From Psettodes erumei (taxonomy: Eukaryota > Chordata > Actinopteri > Pleuronectiformes > Psettodidae), in assembly GCA_016785225.1 (NCBI GenBank), contig JAFBJZ010000103.1:396501-460500 (forward strand): DNA of 64,000 bases, in the 5' to 3' direction. Position numbers and translations under genes: made by a program. Numbering within the stretch: the first letter of the stretch is position 1; the number at the start of each line of letters is the position of its first letter. Below are positions 33,407 through 44,240 of this stretch, piece by piece. The notes under the pieces were generated by a model, which was given only the letters and a program-made list of their open reading frames with translations, made no database searches and was not told the origin of the DNA.

Positions 33407-33857
33407 ACTGTAGAGGGAGGAACATACACAGAGAATTCGGACAGCACTACCTTGGAATTGATTGATAGCAAAAAGCTTTAAAAATAGAAAACAAAAAGAA
33501 ATCACAAAGAGTAACCTGCACGTCTTGAATGTGTGTTGCATGCTTAATTAAAAGCATCAAAACACACTACAAATCAACACTCAACTCCATGTTAAATACA
33601 GAACAGCCTGGAAATATTCATTCATCAGGCACAACATTAAAAAAATGATTTTAATGTTGGAGCAGATCACTACTCATCCATTGTCAGTGTTACATGTCAT
33701 TCTTTATTATTTCCAATTTCGAGCGCATTAAAATGAAAAATTCATTTTCTTCATCAGTATAACATTTGAGTGTTATCCTTTTCAACCTAACATATCAGAT
33801 ACACTCATTGTTCAAAACATTGTTGTAACTGACTGTACGAGTGTGTGTCAGGTTTAC

Positions 33858-33957
33858 CTCTGTTGATGTGAGCCTCCTCCAGCCAGACCAGAGTGGGCTG
33901 ACAGATATTTTATAAGATGACTGGGTGGCCCCTCTTTCACAAGGCAATGACGTTACC
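33858..33957 (-). promoter_or_regulatory. Promoter and leader exon of gene 12
   Basis: On the minus strand: AGAGGGGCC core (about 33935-33927), TATA box CTTATAAAAT (33916-33907), and a leader exon ending ATCAACAGAG|GTAAAC at 33858. The intron to the acceptor before 33406 is about 450 bp. Confidence 0.7.
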
Positions 33958-34063
33958 GAATTCATTTCATACCACACAGATCGGTGTGGAGCCCCGAGGG
34001 CTTTCATATTTCTTTTTATTTCTATTGTCTTTTTTAAATGCTTATTTATGCTTCTTTTATTTC

Positions 34064-34138
34064 AGATATATCTACAACAACCACACAGGAAGACATTTTG
34101 AATGCACAAAACACGGTTCCTCAGCCGACCACAAGTAG
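34064..34138 (+). other. Exon-like block on the plus strand, first of three copies
   Basis: A pyrimidine tract and acceptor (TTCTTTTATTTCAG) are followed by about 73 bases open in two frames, ending CACAAGTAG|GTAGGC, a possible donor. Copies lie at about 36919-36993 and 39814-39889. It sits upstream of a receptor promoter on the opposite strand. One frame ends in CTKHGSSADHK, the other reads DISTTTTQEDILNAQ; I recognise neither. It may be a chance or captured exon. Confidence 0.35.
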
Positions 34139-34382
34139 GTAGGCTGTTTATTTTTTATGCCTGGTTTTGATTTGCATCCCCTTTACATTATGGCACATTT
34201 TGACAGTGACCATTCAAATAATTAAGACCGGACAGTAGCTAAATCTATGGACTCAGGAATTTCTGATGTGATGAAAAAAATTGAATATCAGGACATAAGA
34301 CACATAGAATCTGTTTTAATTGCAAATTACAGTGAGTGAAACAGTATTATTAACAAATAATTACATGTAAATCAACATTAAG

Positions 34383-35333
34383 TCATTTTGCCTGTGCTGC
34401 AGTCATTGCATTCCTGGTAAACATAATGATAATTTTTTCTCTGACTGCTTTGATTTGCAGTCCGTAGATAACAGCGTTCATAGCAGGAGGAACCACGTGG
34501 AACATGATGGATGCCAGTTTTCTTTCATCTGATAACTCAGGGAAACGATGGAGGGTGATGTTGACCGAGCCTGACACCAGCAGGATGATGTACACGGCCA
34601 GGTGGGTGGCACAGGTCTGCAGCGCCCGGCTGTTCAGCACCTTGTTCTTGCTGCTCCAACACACCATGGCAATTCTCAGGTAGGTGAGCGTGACGCTGCC
34701 GAGAGAGGAGCCCAGCAGAACCACTGTGTAGCCGAGGCCGTAGATGTTATTAATGAGGACGCTTTCACAGGACAGTTTGAACAAGGAGGCGTTGTCGCAG
34801 TAGGGGTTTAATATAACCCACCTGCAGCGCGACAAGCGGACACTGAGGCCCAAGAGGATCACCACCATGACTACAACCACCGCCCAGGCCGACACCGACA
34901 ACTTCACCACCATCCTGTTGGTCATGATGGTGGTGTAACACAGGGGGTTGCAGATGGCCACATAGCGGTCGAAGGCCATGATCATGAGCACTGTGTGAGT
35001 GGCACTTGCATGAACGTGACCACAGAAGGCCTGAATGACACAGTCAGTGTAACTGATGTACCTCTGTGTTATTGGAGTGAAAACATCGCTCAGCAAGCGA
35101 GGGATGATGATCGTGGCTCCAAAAGCGTCATTAATACTCATGTTGCAGAACAGCAGATACATGGGCTGGTGGAGGGTCCGCTCCATGACGATCAGAGCCA
35201 CCAGGCCAAGGTTGGACACCATGATGAAGATGTAGATGAGGAGGAGAAGGACAAAGGCAGGGATGGAGGACTGAGGGGTGACCTTTAACCCTTCGATTAA
35301 TATAAAATCTGCGTTGAGTGTTTGGTTCCCCAT
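34383..35333 (-). CDS. Odorant receptor, subfamily B (gene 13)
   Basis: A receptor of 316 residues, start MGNQTL at 35333, one base after the acceptor CTCTTTCTGCAG. Hallmarks: N-x-T 3-5, Cys98, DRY 122-124, loop 2 cysteines, KVLNSRALQTCATH, NAVIYG. After DRY it reads CNPLCY, a Cys for the usual Arg, shared only with gene 14. It differs from gene 14 at three residues that I can see: Gly for Ala in QAFCGHVHAS (TM3), Ser for Pro in ERKLASIM (start of TM7), and Gln for Glu in the tail. It is a recent duplicate. Confidence 0.96.
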   Translation of the reverse strand: MGNQTLNADFILIEGLKVTPQSSIPAFVLLLLIYIFIMVSNLGLVALIVMERTLHQPMYLLFCNMSINDAFGATIIIPRLLSDVFTPITQRYISYTDCVIQAFCGHVHASATHTVLMIMAFDRYVAICNPLCYTTIMTNRMVVKLSVSAWAVVVVMVVILLGLSVRLSRCRWVILNPYCDNASLFKLSCESVLINNIYGLGYTVVLLGSSLGSVTLTYLRIAMVCWSSKNKVLNSRALQTCATHLAVYIILLVSGSVNITLHRFPELSDERKLASIMFHVVPPAMNAVIYGLQIKAVREKIIIMFTRNAMTAAQAK

Positions 35334-36702
35334 ACTGCAGAAAGAGGATCCTGGGGAGAGTCATACATTGAATTCAGTCAACTCTGTCTTTGATTGAGCA
35401 AAGCGATGGTGTTTGTAATGATCATTTATGAGTCAGGCCCTGAAAGAGCAACAGGTTTAAGACATGAAACAACAAAAAAATTAAAGGACAAGTAGAAATT
35501 AATGTGCAAATATCTTGCATGTGTAGTGAGTCAGATTTAGACATTATGAGCAAACACAACTTCAGTGGTTTTATCTCAAATGAGGCAAAATAGAAAACAT
35601 ATCTTGTTGACAGTTCTTTTTCCCCAGTACAGTTATTTTACTATATAGATCATAGGTGTCCATAATCTCCATATATAATGTAGCTATGATGACAAACATT
35701 GTCTGTCCTGTTTTGGGGATTTTCATGTATTATTTCATCAGAGTGTTAAAAACTTTCCTGCTCCATGAAAATGCCCTGTAAGAAAGAAAAACGGCAGACG
35801 TCAAACTAAAATCAAAACAAAGTTTATTTTAGAGATAATTTTAGATTTTTCCTCAAATTGTTACTTCTTAAAATCTGATGTCAACATTGTGAACATTTAC
35901 AGGTCTGTACATCACTTTGACCAATGAGAAATCAGCTCCCTCTGTCAACATTATTTCCATTCACTTTTATTGATTTTCAAATGATTTATTTTCAAATATG
36001 AATCAACTTGATCTTCTCCTGAGTCTCTTAGTAAGTCCAACCAATGGCTAATTTTAGTTTTCCACTAAAATCCTACAGTCAAAATAAATGGCAGATATAA
36101 TAATAATATAATAAGTAACTTAAAGTTACTTAAAGTGCTCAGATCAGCTATGTTATTAAAAAAAAGAAATTCAGAGATGTGGAAAAATCTGATTTCACTG
36201 CTCTTCATCTTTTTCATACACACATAAAGAAAGTTGCTTCACCTTAACACTTTGTAAACCTACACAGAATTACTATTATCTGATCATTTGAAGTTTTCAC
36301 TGTGTGCCTAAGATGTCACATCTGCACGCACAAAGACAGTTCTACTGATTTTATGAAAGTCACTCCACATGTGCACTTCCTGGTTCAGAAAATGTTTCGC
36401 TCTGTCTGGAGGTAAAACTGGGTGAAACAAAAAACAGATCAAGTCTGAAGTCACACTGTTCCACTCACAGGCTCATATTCCTGTGCAAGCAGTAAGTGTC
36501 AATCAGGCCACGGCGCCTCCTTCAGTGAAAATCTGAATTATTTTCTAGTTTGTCATCACGTTACAATTCATTTTCTTCATCAGAATTAACTTTTGAGTGT
36601 TGTTAAAGTCTTTTTCCACATAACACAGCAGATACATTCAGCATTCAGTGAACAGTAGATAACATTGTTGTAACTGACTGTACGAGTGTGTGTCAGGTTT
36701 AC
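35334..36702. other. Leader intron of gene 13 (about 1.37 kb)
   Basis: Non-coding and duplicated at 38230-39598. Between the acceptor next to 35333 and the leader-exon donor at 36703 on the minus strand. It has no recognisable gene; it contains TAATAATATAATAAG and short AT-rich runs. Confidence 0.6.
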
Positions 36703-36803
36703 CTCTGTTGATGTGAGCCTCCTCCAGCCAGACCAGAGTGGGCTGACAGATATTTTATAACATGACTGGGTGGCCCCTCTTTCACAAGGCAATGACGTTA
36801 CCG
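36703..36803 (-). promoter_or_regulatory. Promoter and leader exon of gene 13
   Basis: On the minus strand: AGAGGGGCCACC core (about 36781-36770), TATA box GTTATAAAAT (36761-36752), leader exon ending CAACAGAG|GTAAAC at 36703. Further upstream, GGTAACGTCATTGCC (36802-36788) is shared with genes 12 and 14. Confidence 0.7.
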
Positions 36804-37278
36804 GATTCATTTCATACCACACAGATCGGTGTGGAGCCCCGAGGGCTTTCATATTTTCATGGACTACCGAATTGTATATGTCTTATTTAAATGTTTATTT
36901 ATGCTTCTTTTATTTCAGATATATCTACAACAGCCACACAGGAAGACATTTTGAATGCACAAAACACGGTTCCTCAGCCGACCACAAGTAGGTAGGCTGT
37001 TTATTTTTTATGCCTGGTTTTGATTTGCATCCCCTTTACATTATGGCACATTTTGACAGTGACCTTTCAAATAATTAAGACCGGACAGTAGCTAAATCTA
37101 TGGACTCAGGAATTTGTGATGCTTGTAAACATTTGCTCAGATCAGCTGTGTTGGTGAAGGTAAAAAAATATAGAAAATGAATTTCAGGACATGAGACACA
37201 TAGAATCTGTTTTAATTCTAAATTACAGTGAGTGAAACAGTATTATTAACAAATATTTACATCTAAATCAACATTAAG

Positions 37279-38229
37279 TCATTTTGCCTCTGCTGCAGTC
37301 ATTGCATTCCTGGTAAACATAATGATAATTTTTTCTCTGACTGCTTTGATTTGCAGTCCGTAGATAACAGCGTTCATAGCAGGAGGAACCACGTGGAACA
37401 TGATGGGTGCCAGTTTCCTTTCATCTGATAACTCAGGGAAACGATGGAGGGTGATGTTGACCGAGCCTGACACCAGCAGGATGATGTACACGGCCAGGTG
37501 GGTGGCACAGGTCTGCAGCGCCCGGCTGTTCAGCACCTTGTTCTTGCTGCTCCAACACACCATGGCAATTCTCAGGTAGGTGAGCGTGACGCTGCCGAGA
37601 GAGGAGCCCAGCAGAACCACTGTGTAGCCGAGGCCGTAGATGTTATTAATGAGGACGCTTTCACAGGACAGTTTGAACAAGGAGGCGTTGTCGCAGTAGG
37701 GGTTTAATATAACCCACCTGCAGCGCGACAAGCGGACACTGAGGCCCAAGAGGATCACCACCATGACTACAACCACCGCCCAGGCCGACACCGACAACTT
37801 CACCACCATCCTGTTGGTCATGATGGTGGTGTAACACAGGGGGTTGCAGATGGCCACATAGCGGTCGAAGGCCATGATCATGAGCACTGTGTGAGTGGCA
37901 CTTGCATGAACGTGAGCACAAAAAGCCTGAATGACACAGTCAGTGTAACTGATGTACCTCTGTGTTATTGGAGTGAAAACATCGCTCAGCAAGCGAGGGA
38001 TGATGATCGTGGCTCCAAAAGCGTCATTAATACTCATGTTGCAGAACAGCAGATACATGGGCTGGTGGAGGGTCCGCTCCATGACGATCAGAGCCACCAG
38101 GCCAAGGTTGGACACCATGATGAAGATGTAGATGAGGAGGAGAAGGACAAAGGCAGGGATGGAGGACTGAGGGGTGACCTTTAACCCTTCGATTAATATA
38201 AAATCTGCGTTGAGTGTTTGGTTCCCCAT
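37279..38229 (-). CDS. Odorant receptor, subfamily B (gene 14)
   Basis: A receptor of 316 residues, near-identical to gene 13 (MGNQTL start, same acceptor context). It keeps CNPLCY after DRY. Its TM3 segment reads QAFCAHVHAS, the form found in gene 15 as well, so gene 13 carries the derived Gly. The Pro in ERKLAPIMFHV at the start of TM7 is found in no other receptor here and could matter for folding. The promoter has changed in its GGGG core; see findings. Confidence 0.96.
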   Translation of the reverse strand: MGNQTLNADFILIEGLKVTPQSSIPAFVLLLLIYIFIMVSNLGLVALIVMERTLHQPMYLLFCNMSINDAFGATIIIPRLLSDVFTPITQRYISYTDCVIQAFCAHVHASATHTVLMIMAFDRYVAICNPLCYTTIMTNRMVVKLSVSAWAVVVVMVVILLGLSVRLSRCRWVILNPYCDNASLFKLSCESVLINNIYGLGYTVVLLGSSLGSVTLTYLRIAMVCWSSKNKVLNSRALQTCATHLAVYIILLVSGSVNITLHRFPELSDERKLAPIMFHVVPPAMNAVIYGLQIKAVREKIIIMFTRNAMTAAEAK

Positions 38230-39598
38230 ACTGCAGAAAGAGGATCCTGGGGAGAGTCATACATTGAATTCAGTCAACTCTGTCTTTGATTGAGCAAAGC
38301 GATGGTGTTTGTAATGATCATTTATGAGTCAGGCCCTGAAAGAGCAACAGGTTTAAGACATGAAACAACAAAAAAATTAAAGGACAAGTAGAAATTAATG
38401 TGCAAATATCTTGCATGTGTAGTGAGTCAGATTTAGACATTATGAGCAAACACAACTTCAGTGGTTTTATCTCAAATGAGGCAAAATAGAAAACATATCT
38501 TGTTGACAGTTCTTTTTTCCCCAGTACATTTATTTTACTATATAGATCATAGGTGTCCATAATCTCCATATATAATGTAGCTATGATGACAAACATTGTC
38601 TGTCCTGTTTTGGGGATTTTCATGTATTATTTCATCAGAGTGTTAAAAACTTTCCTGCTCCATGAAAATGCCCTGTAAGAAAGAAAAACGGCAGACGTCA
38701 AACTAAAATCAAAACAAAGTTTATTTTAGAGATAATTTTAGATTTTTCCTCAAATTGTTACTTCTTAAAATCTGATGTCAACATTGTGAACATTTACAGG
38801 TCTGTACATCACTTTGACCAATGAGAAATCAGCTCCCTCTGTCAACATTATTTCCATTCACTTTTATTGATTTTCAAATGATTTATTTTCAAATATGAAT
38901 CAACTTGATCTTCTCCTGAGTCTCTTAGTAAGTCCAACCAATGGCTAATTTTAGTTTTCCACTAAAATCCTACAGTCAAAATAAATGGCAGATATAATAA
39001 TAATATAATAAGTAACTTAAAGTTACTTAAAGTGCTCAGATCAGCTATGTTATTAAAAAAAGAAATTCAGAGATGTGGAAAAATCTGATTTCACTGCTCT
39101 TCATCTTTTTCATACACACATAAAGAAAGTTGCTTCACCTTAACACTTTGTAAACCTACACAGAATTACTATTATCTGATCATTTGAAGTTTTCACTGTG
39201 TGCCTAAGATGTCACATCTGCACGCACAAAGACAGTTCTACTGATTTTATGAAAGTCACTCCACATGTGCACTTCCTGGTTCAGAAAATGTTTCGCTCTG
39301 TCTGGAGGTAAAACTGGGTGAAACAAAAAACAGATCAAGTCTGAAGTCACACTGTTCCACTCACAGGCTCATATTCCTGTGCAAGCAGTAAGTGTCAATC
39401 AGGCCACGGCGCCTCCTTCAGTGAAAATCTGAATTATTTTCTAGTTTGTCATCACGTTACAATTCATTTTCTTCATCAGAATTAACTTTTGAGTGTTGTT
39501 AAAGTCTTTTTCCACATAACACAGCAGATACATTCAGCATTCAGTGAACAGTAGATAACATTGTTGTAACTGACTGTACGAGTGTATGTCAGGTTTAC

Positions 39599-39700
39599 CT
39601 CTGTTGATGTGAGCCTCCTCCAGCCAGACCAGAGTGGGCTGACAGATATTTTATAACATGACTTGGTGGCCCATGTTTCGCAAGGCAATGACGTTACCGG
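39599..39700 (-). promoter_or_regulatory. Promoter and leader exon of gene 14
   Basis: Copy of the gene 13 promoter: TATA box GTTATAAAATA (39657-39647) and leader donor CAACAGAG|GTAAAC at 39599 kept. The AGAGGGGCC core of genes 12 and 13 reads ACATGGGCC here. Confidence 0.68.
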
Positions 39701-40156
39701 ATTCATTTCATACCACACAGATCGGTGTGGAGCCCCGAGGGCTTTCATATTTTCATGGACTACCGAATTGTATATGTCTTATTTAAATGTTTATTTATGC
39801 TTCTTTTATTTCAGATATATCTACAACAGCCACACAGGAAGACATTTTGAATGCACAAAACACGGTTCCTCAGCCGACCACAAGTAGGTAGGCTGTTTAT
39901 TTTTTATGCCTGGTTTTGATTTGCATCCCCTTTACATTATGGCACATTTTGACAGTAACCTTTCAAATAAATTCAAATCTATGGATTCAGGAATGTTTGA
40001 TGCTTGTAAACGTTTGCTCAGATCAGCTGTGTTGGTGAAGGTAAAAAAAAGAAAATGAATTTCAGGACAGAAGACACATAGAATCTGTTTTAATTCTAAA
40101 TTACAGTGAGTGAAACAGTATTATTAACAAATATTTACATGTAAATCAACATTAAG

Positions 40157-41098
40157 TCATTTTGCCTCTGCTGCAGTCATTGCATTCCTGGTAAACATAA
40201 TGATAATTTTTTCTCTGACTGCTTTGATTTGCAGTCCGTAGATAACAGCGTTCATAGCAGGAGGAACCACGTGGAACATGATGGATGCCAGTTTCCTTTC
40301 ATCTGATAACTCAGGGAAACGATGGAGGATGATGATAATGGAGCCTGAAACCAGCAGGATGATGTACACGGCCAGGTGGGTGGCACAGGTCTGCAGCGCC
40401 TGGCTGTTCAGCACCTTGTTCTTGCTGCTCCAACACACCATGGCAATTCTCAGGTAGGTGAGCGTGACGCTGCCGAGAGAGGAGCCCAGCAGAACCACTG
40501 TGTAGCCGAGGCCGTAGATGTTATTAATGAGGACGCTTTCACAGGACAGTTTGAACAAGGAGGCGTTGTCGCAGAACGGGTTGAAAATAACCCACCTGCA
40601 GCGCGACAAGCGGACACTGAGGCCCAAGAGGATCACCACAAACGTGACGGCTGTGCCCCAGGCCGACACCGACAACTTCGCCACCATCCTGTTGGTCATG
40701 ATGGTGGTGTAGCGCAGGGGGTTGCAGATGGCCACGTAGCGGTCGAAGGCCATGATCATGAGCACTGTGTGAGTGGCACTTGCATGAACGTGAGCACAAA
40801 AAGCCTGAATGACACAGTCAATGTAACTAATGTACCGTTCTTTACTTGGAGTAAAAACTTCGCTCAACAAGTGAGGGATGATGGCCGTAGCCCCAAAAGC
40901 GTCATTAATACTCATGTTGCAGAAGAGTAGGTACATGGGCTGATGGAGGCTCCTCTCCATGGTGATCAGGACCACCAGGCCAAGGTTTGAAACCATGATG
41001 AAGATGTAGATGAGGAGGAGAAGGACAAAGGCAGGGATGGAGGACTGAGGTGTGACCTTTAACCCTTCCAGGAGCAGGATATCTGTCAGGTTCTCCAT
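40157..41098 (-). CDS. Odorant receptor, subfamily B (gene 15)
   Basis: A receptor of 313 residues. The N-terminus is three residues shorter than in genes 13-14 (MENLTDILLLEGL, still N-x-T at 3-5). TM1-TM3 resembles gene 11 (METRSLHQ-type loop, here MERSLHQ), whereas from RCRWVI to the stop it is nearly gene 13/14, so it too looks mosaic. It has CNPLRY, the standard form. The acceptor next to the ATG in its paralogues (CTGCAG|T) reads CTGCACT here; the nearest alternative is CATTCTCCCAAG, about 20 nt upstream. NAVIYG in TM7. Confidence 0.96.
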   Translation of the reverse strand: MENLTDILLLEGLKVTPQSSIPAFVLLLLIYIFIMVSNLGLVVLITMERSLHQPMYLLFCNMSINDAFGATAIIPHLLSEVFTPSKERYISYIDCVIQAFCAHVHASATHTVLMIMAFDRYVAICNPLRYTTIMTNRMVAKLSVSAWGTAVTFVVILLGLSVRLSRCRWVIFNPFCDNASLFKLSCESVLINNIYGLGYTVVLLGSSLGSVTLTYLRIAMVCWSSKNKVLNSQALQTCATHLAVYIILLVSGSIIIILHRFPELSDERKLASIMFHVVPPAMNAVIYGLQIKAVREKIIIMFTRNAMTAAEAK

Positions 41099-42712
41099 AG
41101 TGCAGGTTAAATTAAGCCTTGGGAGAATGAGCGGTAGAGAGAATAAATAACATGAATAACATCAAATGTCAAAGACATGAAGCTGTTATTAAAAAGAGTC
41201 GTGATGTAGAAGACAATGTCTGCAGAGATAATCTACACAAACAGTGAAAGAACTGGCTGCTCAAGTGAACATAATTTTAAATGGTAAAAAGTGAGCATAA
41301 TGAAATAGTATTAACAGACAATATAAGCATTTACCTCTGTGAAATGTCAGATTCAGTGAAGTGAAGTGTCAATCAAACGATTTAAATAGACCACAGAGTG
41401 TAAGAACTTTATTAACATTGCTTTTTTAACTCAACCAAAAAAATAACAATTTACTACCTCATTTATATACAGTATGTATGTTTAGTTGACTGTGGTTTAG
41501 TTTGGCTAATTTTAAAAAATAAAATAATAAAATAAATTCCAGTTGGCTTTCAAATTTGAGTTCATTCCATGATTGTTTCAATGCTGTTAAAATTTCAAGG
41601 CTATTATAAACAAATCAGCATACACTGTAGTCTAGTCACTATAGTGATAATAACAACCTTTATTTGTAGAGCAGTTGACAATTTACAAGGTGTTTCACAC
41701 AAGGCAGAAATTAAGCACGTGTTATTCGTCTATATAGTTACAGTCATATCATTATATAATATGCAATTTGAGCGTCAGATGCCCTTATTGAATTAATTAA
41801 AATGTAGTATGAAGTCTAATCAAATGGGGAATGTAGGCTGAGAAGATCAAAGTAAGATGGTCTCTGTACAGTTAACAAACACTCAGGTGAAAATGTGTAA
41901 ACCGAGTCGGAAGCTTACCTCTGCAGAGATGAGCCTCCTCCTCCTGCACCCTGGGTCGGCTGCCATTTTTATAAGATGAACGAGTGGTCCCCTGGTACTA
42001 CAGCCTTTGTCGTATTACTAAGCTCTAAACAGTTTGTCATCAGGTAACTTGTCAATCTCAGCATCAACAGTTTGACACCTTCTGTGTGAACAGGTTTGCA
42101 AGAAATCTATAATTCAGATTCACGGCTTCCGTATCACAAAAAAGAAATTTTTCCCCCCAGTCCCCACCAGGAGCATCAATCTATGTAGATATTTATTTTC
42201 AGTTTAAATTGCAACTGATACCACCAAGTTAAAGTTTGAACAGATAAACAGGAAATCTCCTGCTTATTTTCCACGATCCTGGCCGCGATAGCTCCAAGGA
42301 GACACCAGCCAGTTGTAATATGGGAGATGTACTGTCCAGTGTTTTGTTGGAACTTGACGAAGACAAAAAGTTAGGATGTCCTAACTCCTGCTGCTGCAGT
42401 TTGACCTGTCTCTTGTGAGTCCTCCAACTTTATGGAAGTAAAAATCTTAAATAAACAGAATACACCTTTAATCTGAACAAGATGGATTAGTGATGAAAAT
42501 GTGTCCAAATAGATTTAAATAATACTTTTTCTTAAACAGTTATGATTTCTAAAAAGAGTATTTGCAACATAAAAGGAACCTTAAACGATTTGCACAAACA
42601 AAGAATACTATACTGGATTAAAATCATGGATCATGATCCACATAAATATATCATTTAATTATGTTCTGCAAAAGCAGTTAGACTTTCCCCGGCCCTCTGA
42701 TCACACAGTGTA
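41099..42712. other. Leader intron of gene 15, its promoter, and spacer to gene 16
   Basis: No coding gene. The promoter is at 41919-42048. The open frame at 41569-41796 is AT-rich and unrecognised. 42060-42712 is spacer behind the 3' end of gene 16. Confidence 0.5.
41919..42048 (-). promoter_or_regulatory. Promoter and leader exon of gene 15
   Basis: On the minus strand: X-box-like GTTACCTGATGAC (42048-42036), CCAGGGGACC core (41996-41987), TATA box CTTATAAAAA (41975-41966), leader exon ending CTGCAGAG|GTAAGC at 41919, a very good donor. Confidence 0.7.
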
Positions 42713-43663
42713 TTAGTTTACATCCATTAGAGAGACTCTATTGATTTTGAACACAGCCATAATCCTCTGTCTGACCTCTTTAATTTGCAGCCCGTAGATA
42801 ACAGCATTGAGGGCAGGCAAGGCAACGTGGCCCAGGACAGACGCCACCTTCCTGTGGTCTGACAGCTGAGGGAAACGGTGCAGGAAGACGATGATGAAGC
42901 CGGACACCAGCAGGATGATGTACACGGCCAGGTGGGTGGTGCAGGTCTGCAGCGCTTTGCTGTTCAGAGCCTTGTTCTTGTTGCTCACACACACAACAGC
43001 GATTTTCAGGTAGGTGAGCGTTACACTGCAGATGGAGGAGCCCAGCAGAACCACTGTGTAGCCGAGGCCGTAGATGTGATTAATGAAGACGTTTTCACAG
43101 GACAGCTTGAACAAGGAGGCGTTGTCACAGAACGGGTTGAGTATAACCCACCTGCAGCGTGACAGGCGGACACTGAGGCCCACCAGGATCACCACAAACA
43201 CGAAGGCTGTGCCCCAGGCCGACACCGACAACTTCGCCACCATCCTGTTGGTCATGATGGTGGCGTAACGCAGGGGGTTGCAGATGGCCACGTAGCGGTC
43301 GAAGGCCATGATCATGAGCACTGTGTGAGAGGTGCTTGCATGGAGATGAACACAGAAGGCCTGAACTACACAGTCGATGTAATGAATGTAGCGCTCTGAG
43401 TTCGATAGAAAGATATCTCTGAGCACATGAGGTATAATTATCGTGGCCCCAAAAGCATCATTAATACTCATGTTGCAGAAGAGCAGATACATGGGCTGAT
43501 GAAGGCTCCTGCTCCTCAAGATCAGGAACACCAGGCTGAGGTTGGACACCATGATGAAGATGTAGATGAGGAGGAGGAGGGTGAAGGCAGGCACGGCGGT
43601 CCGGGGGGTGACCTTTAACGCCTCCAGGATTAGCATATCCCCATTGAAAGTCCTGTTCCTCAT
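42713..43663 (-). CDS. Odorant receptor, subfamily B (gene 16)
   Basis: A receptor of 316 residues starting MRNRTFNGDM at 43663; an acceptor GAGAGCTCAG lies two bases upstream of the ATG with a weak pyrimidine tract. N-x-T at 3-5, LRSRSLHQPMYLLFCNMS into TM2, HVLRDIFLSNSER in extracellular loop 1 (shared with gene 17 and distinct from the LLSDVFTP of the other B genes), Cys98, DRY 122-124, loop 2 cysteines, KALQTCTTH, NAVIYG. Genes 16 and 17 form a pair duplicated as about 2.9 kb units. Confidence 0.96.
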   Translation of the reverse strand: MRNRTFNGDMLILEALKVTPRTAVPAFTLLLLIYIFIMVSNLSLVFLILRSRSLHQPMYLLFCNMSINDAFGATIIIPHVLRDIFLSNSERYIHYIDCVVQAFCVHLHASTSHTVLMIMAFDRYVAICNPLRYATIMTNRMVAKLSVSAWGTAFVFVVILVGLSVRLSRCRWVILNPFCDNASLFKLSCENVFINHIYGLGYTVVLLGSSICSVTLTYLKIAVVCVSNKNKALNSKALQTCTTHLAVYIILLVSGFIIVFLHRFPQLSDHRKVASVLGHVALPALNAVIYGLQIKEVRQRIMAVFKINRVSLMDVN

Positions 43664-44240
43664 AACTGAGCTCTCAAATAACAGGGAAGACTTTTTATTA
43701 AAAGGACAAATGCACTGGTCAGATACCAGACATATCAGATACCAGAGATATCAGACACAATTATAGTGAAAGAAAAGCAACAGGCTTGCCCTTTGAATCT
43801 TGTAATGAACACCCTGGATAACGCTATCCACAGTTGCGATATTTCCACATCACAGTGACAGTGACATGTGATTTTACATAGAATATTGTCTGACCTGTTG
43901 TTAATCTACATTTGTCAGAGAAGCACCTCAGATATTCATTGTTTCCTGTCTTAAAATAACATTTAAATAATTCAAAAACAGTGTTTCCCTTTACACTATA
44001 AACAGTCTTCACTTGAAGTCATCTCTGCACTGTCAGTTCACACTGCACACACAGCTGCTGATTTCAGTTCACCTCCAGCGGATTAGAGCAAAGGCAAAAA
44101 TGTCAGAGACAGATACACAACATGGCAAATAAAACCAGACAAAGCATACAAAAAGTATACAGCTTTTTAACACATGTATAAAATACACAGTGACACAGCT
44201 GCTGAGGGGGTTCCTGTTTGAGATGTTCTGTCAGCGTTGC

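Larger units (their letters stand above)
33819..39890 (-). repeat. Recent tandem duplication, 2896 bp period, with a third partial unit
   Basis: Genes 13 and 14 are exactly 2896 bp apart, and the flanks (35334-36700 against 38230-39600) match nearly base for base. A third copy of the promoter and upstream block begins at about 39560 and continues to about 39970; the receptor next to it (gene 15) is similar in its 3' half and flank but has a different N-terminus. The promoter region of gene 12 is the oldest, most diverged copy. Confidence 0.9.

Noticed and set aside
33972..33989. Hairpin CCACACAGATCGGTGTGG near the gene 12 promoter
   Set aside because: Only six paired bases; present in all three units by duplication, so there is no independent evidence of function.
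40376..40930. 184-codon plus-strand open frame
   Set aside because: Antisense to gene 15; it follows the receptor codon pattern and has no independent support.
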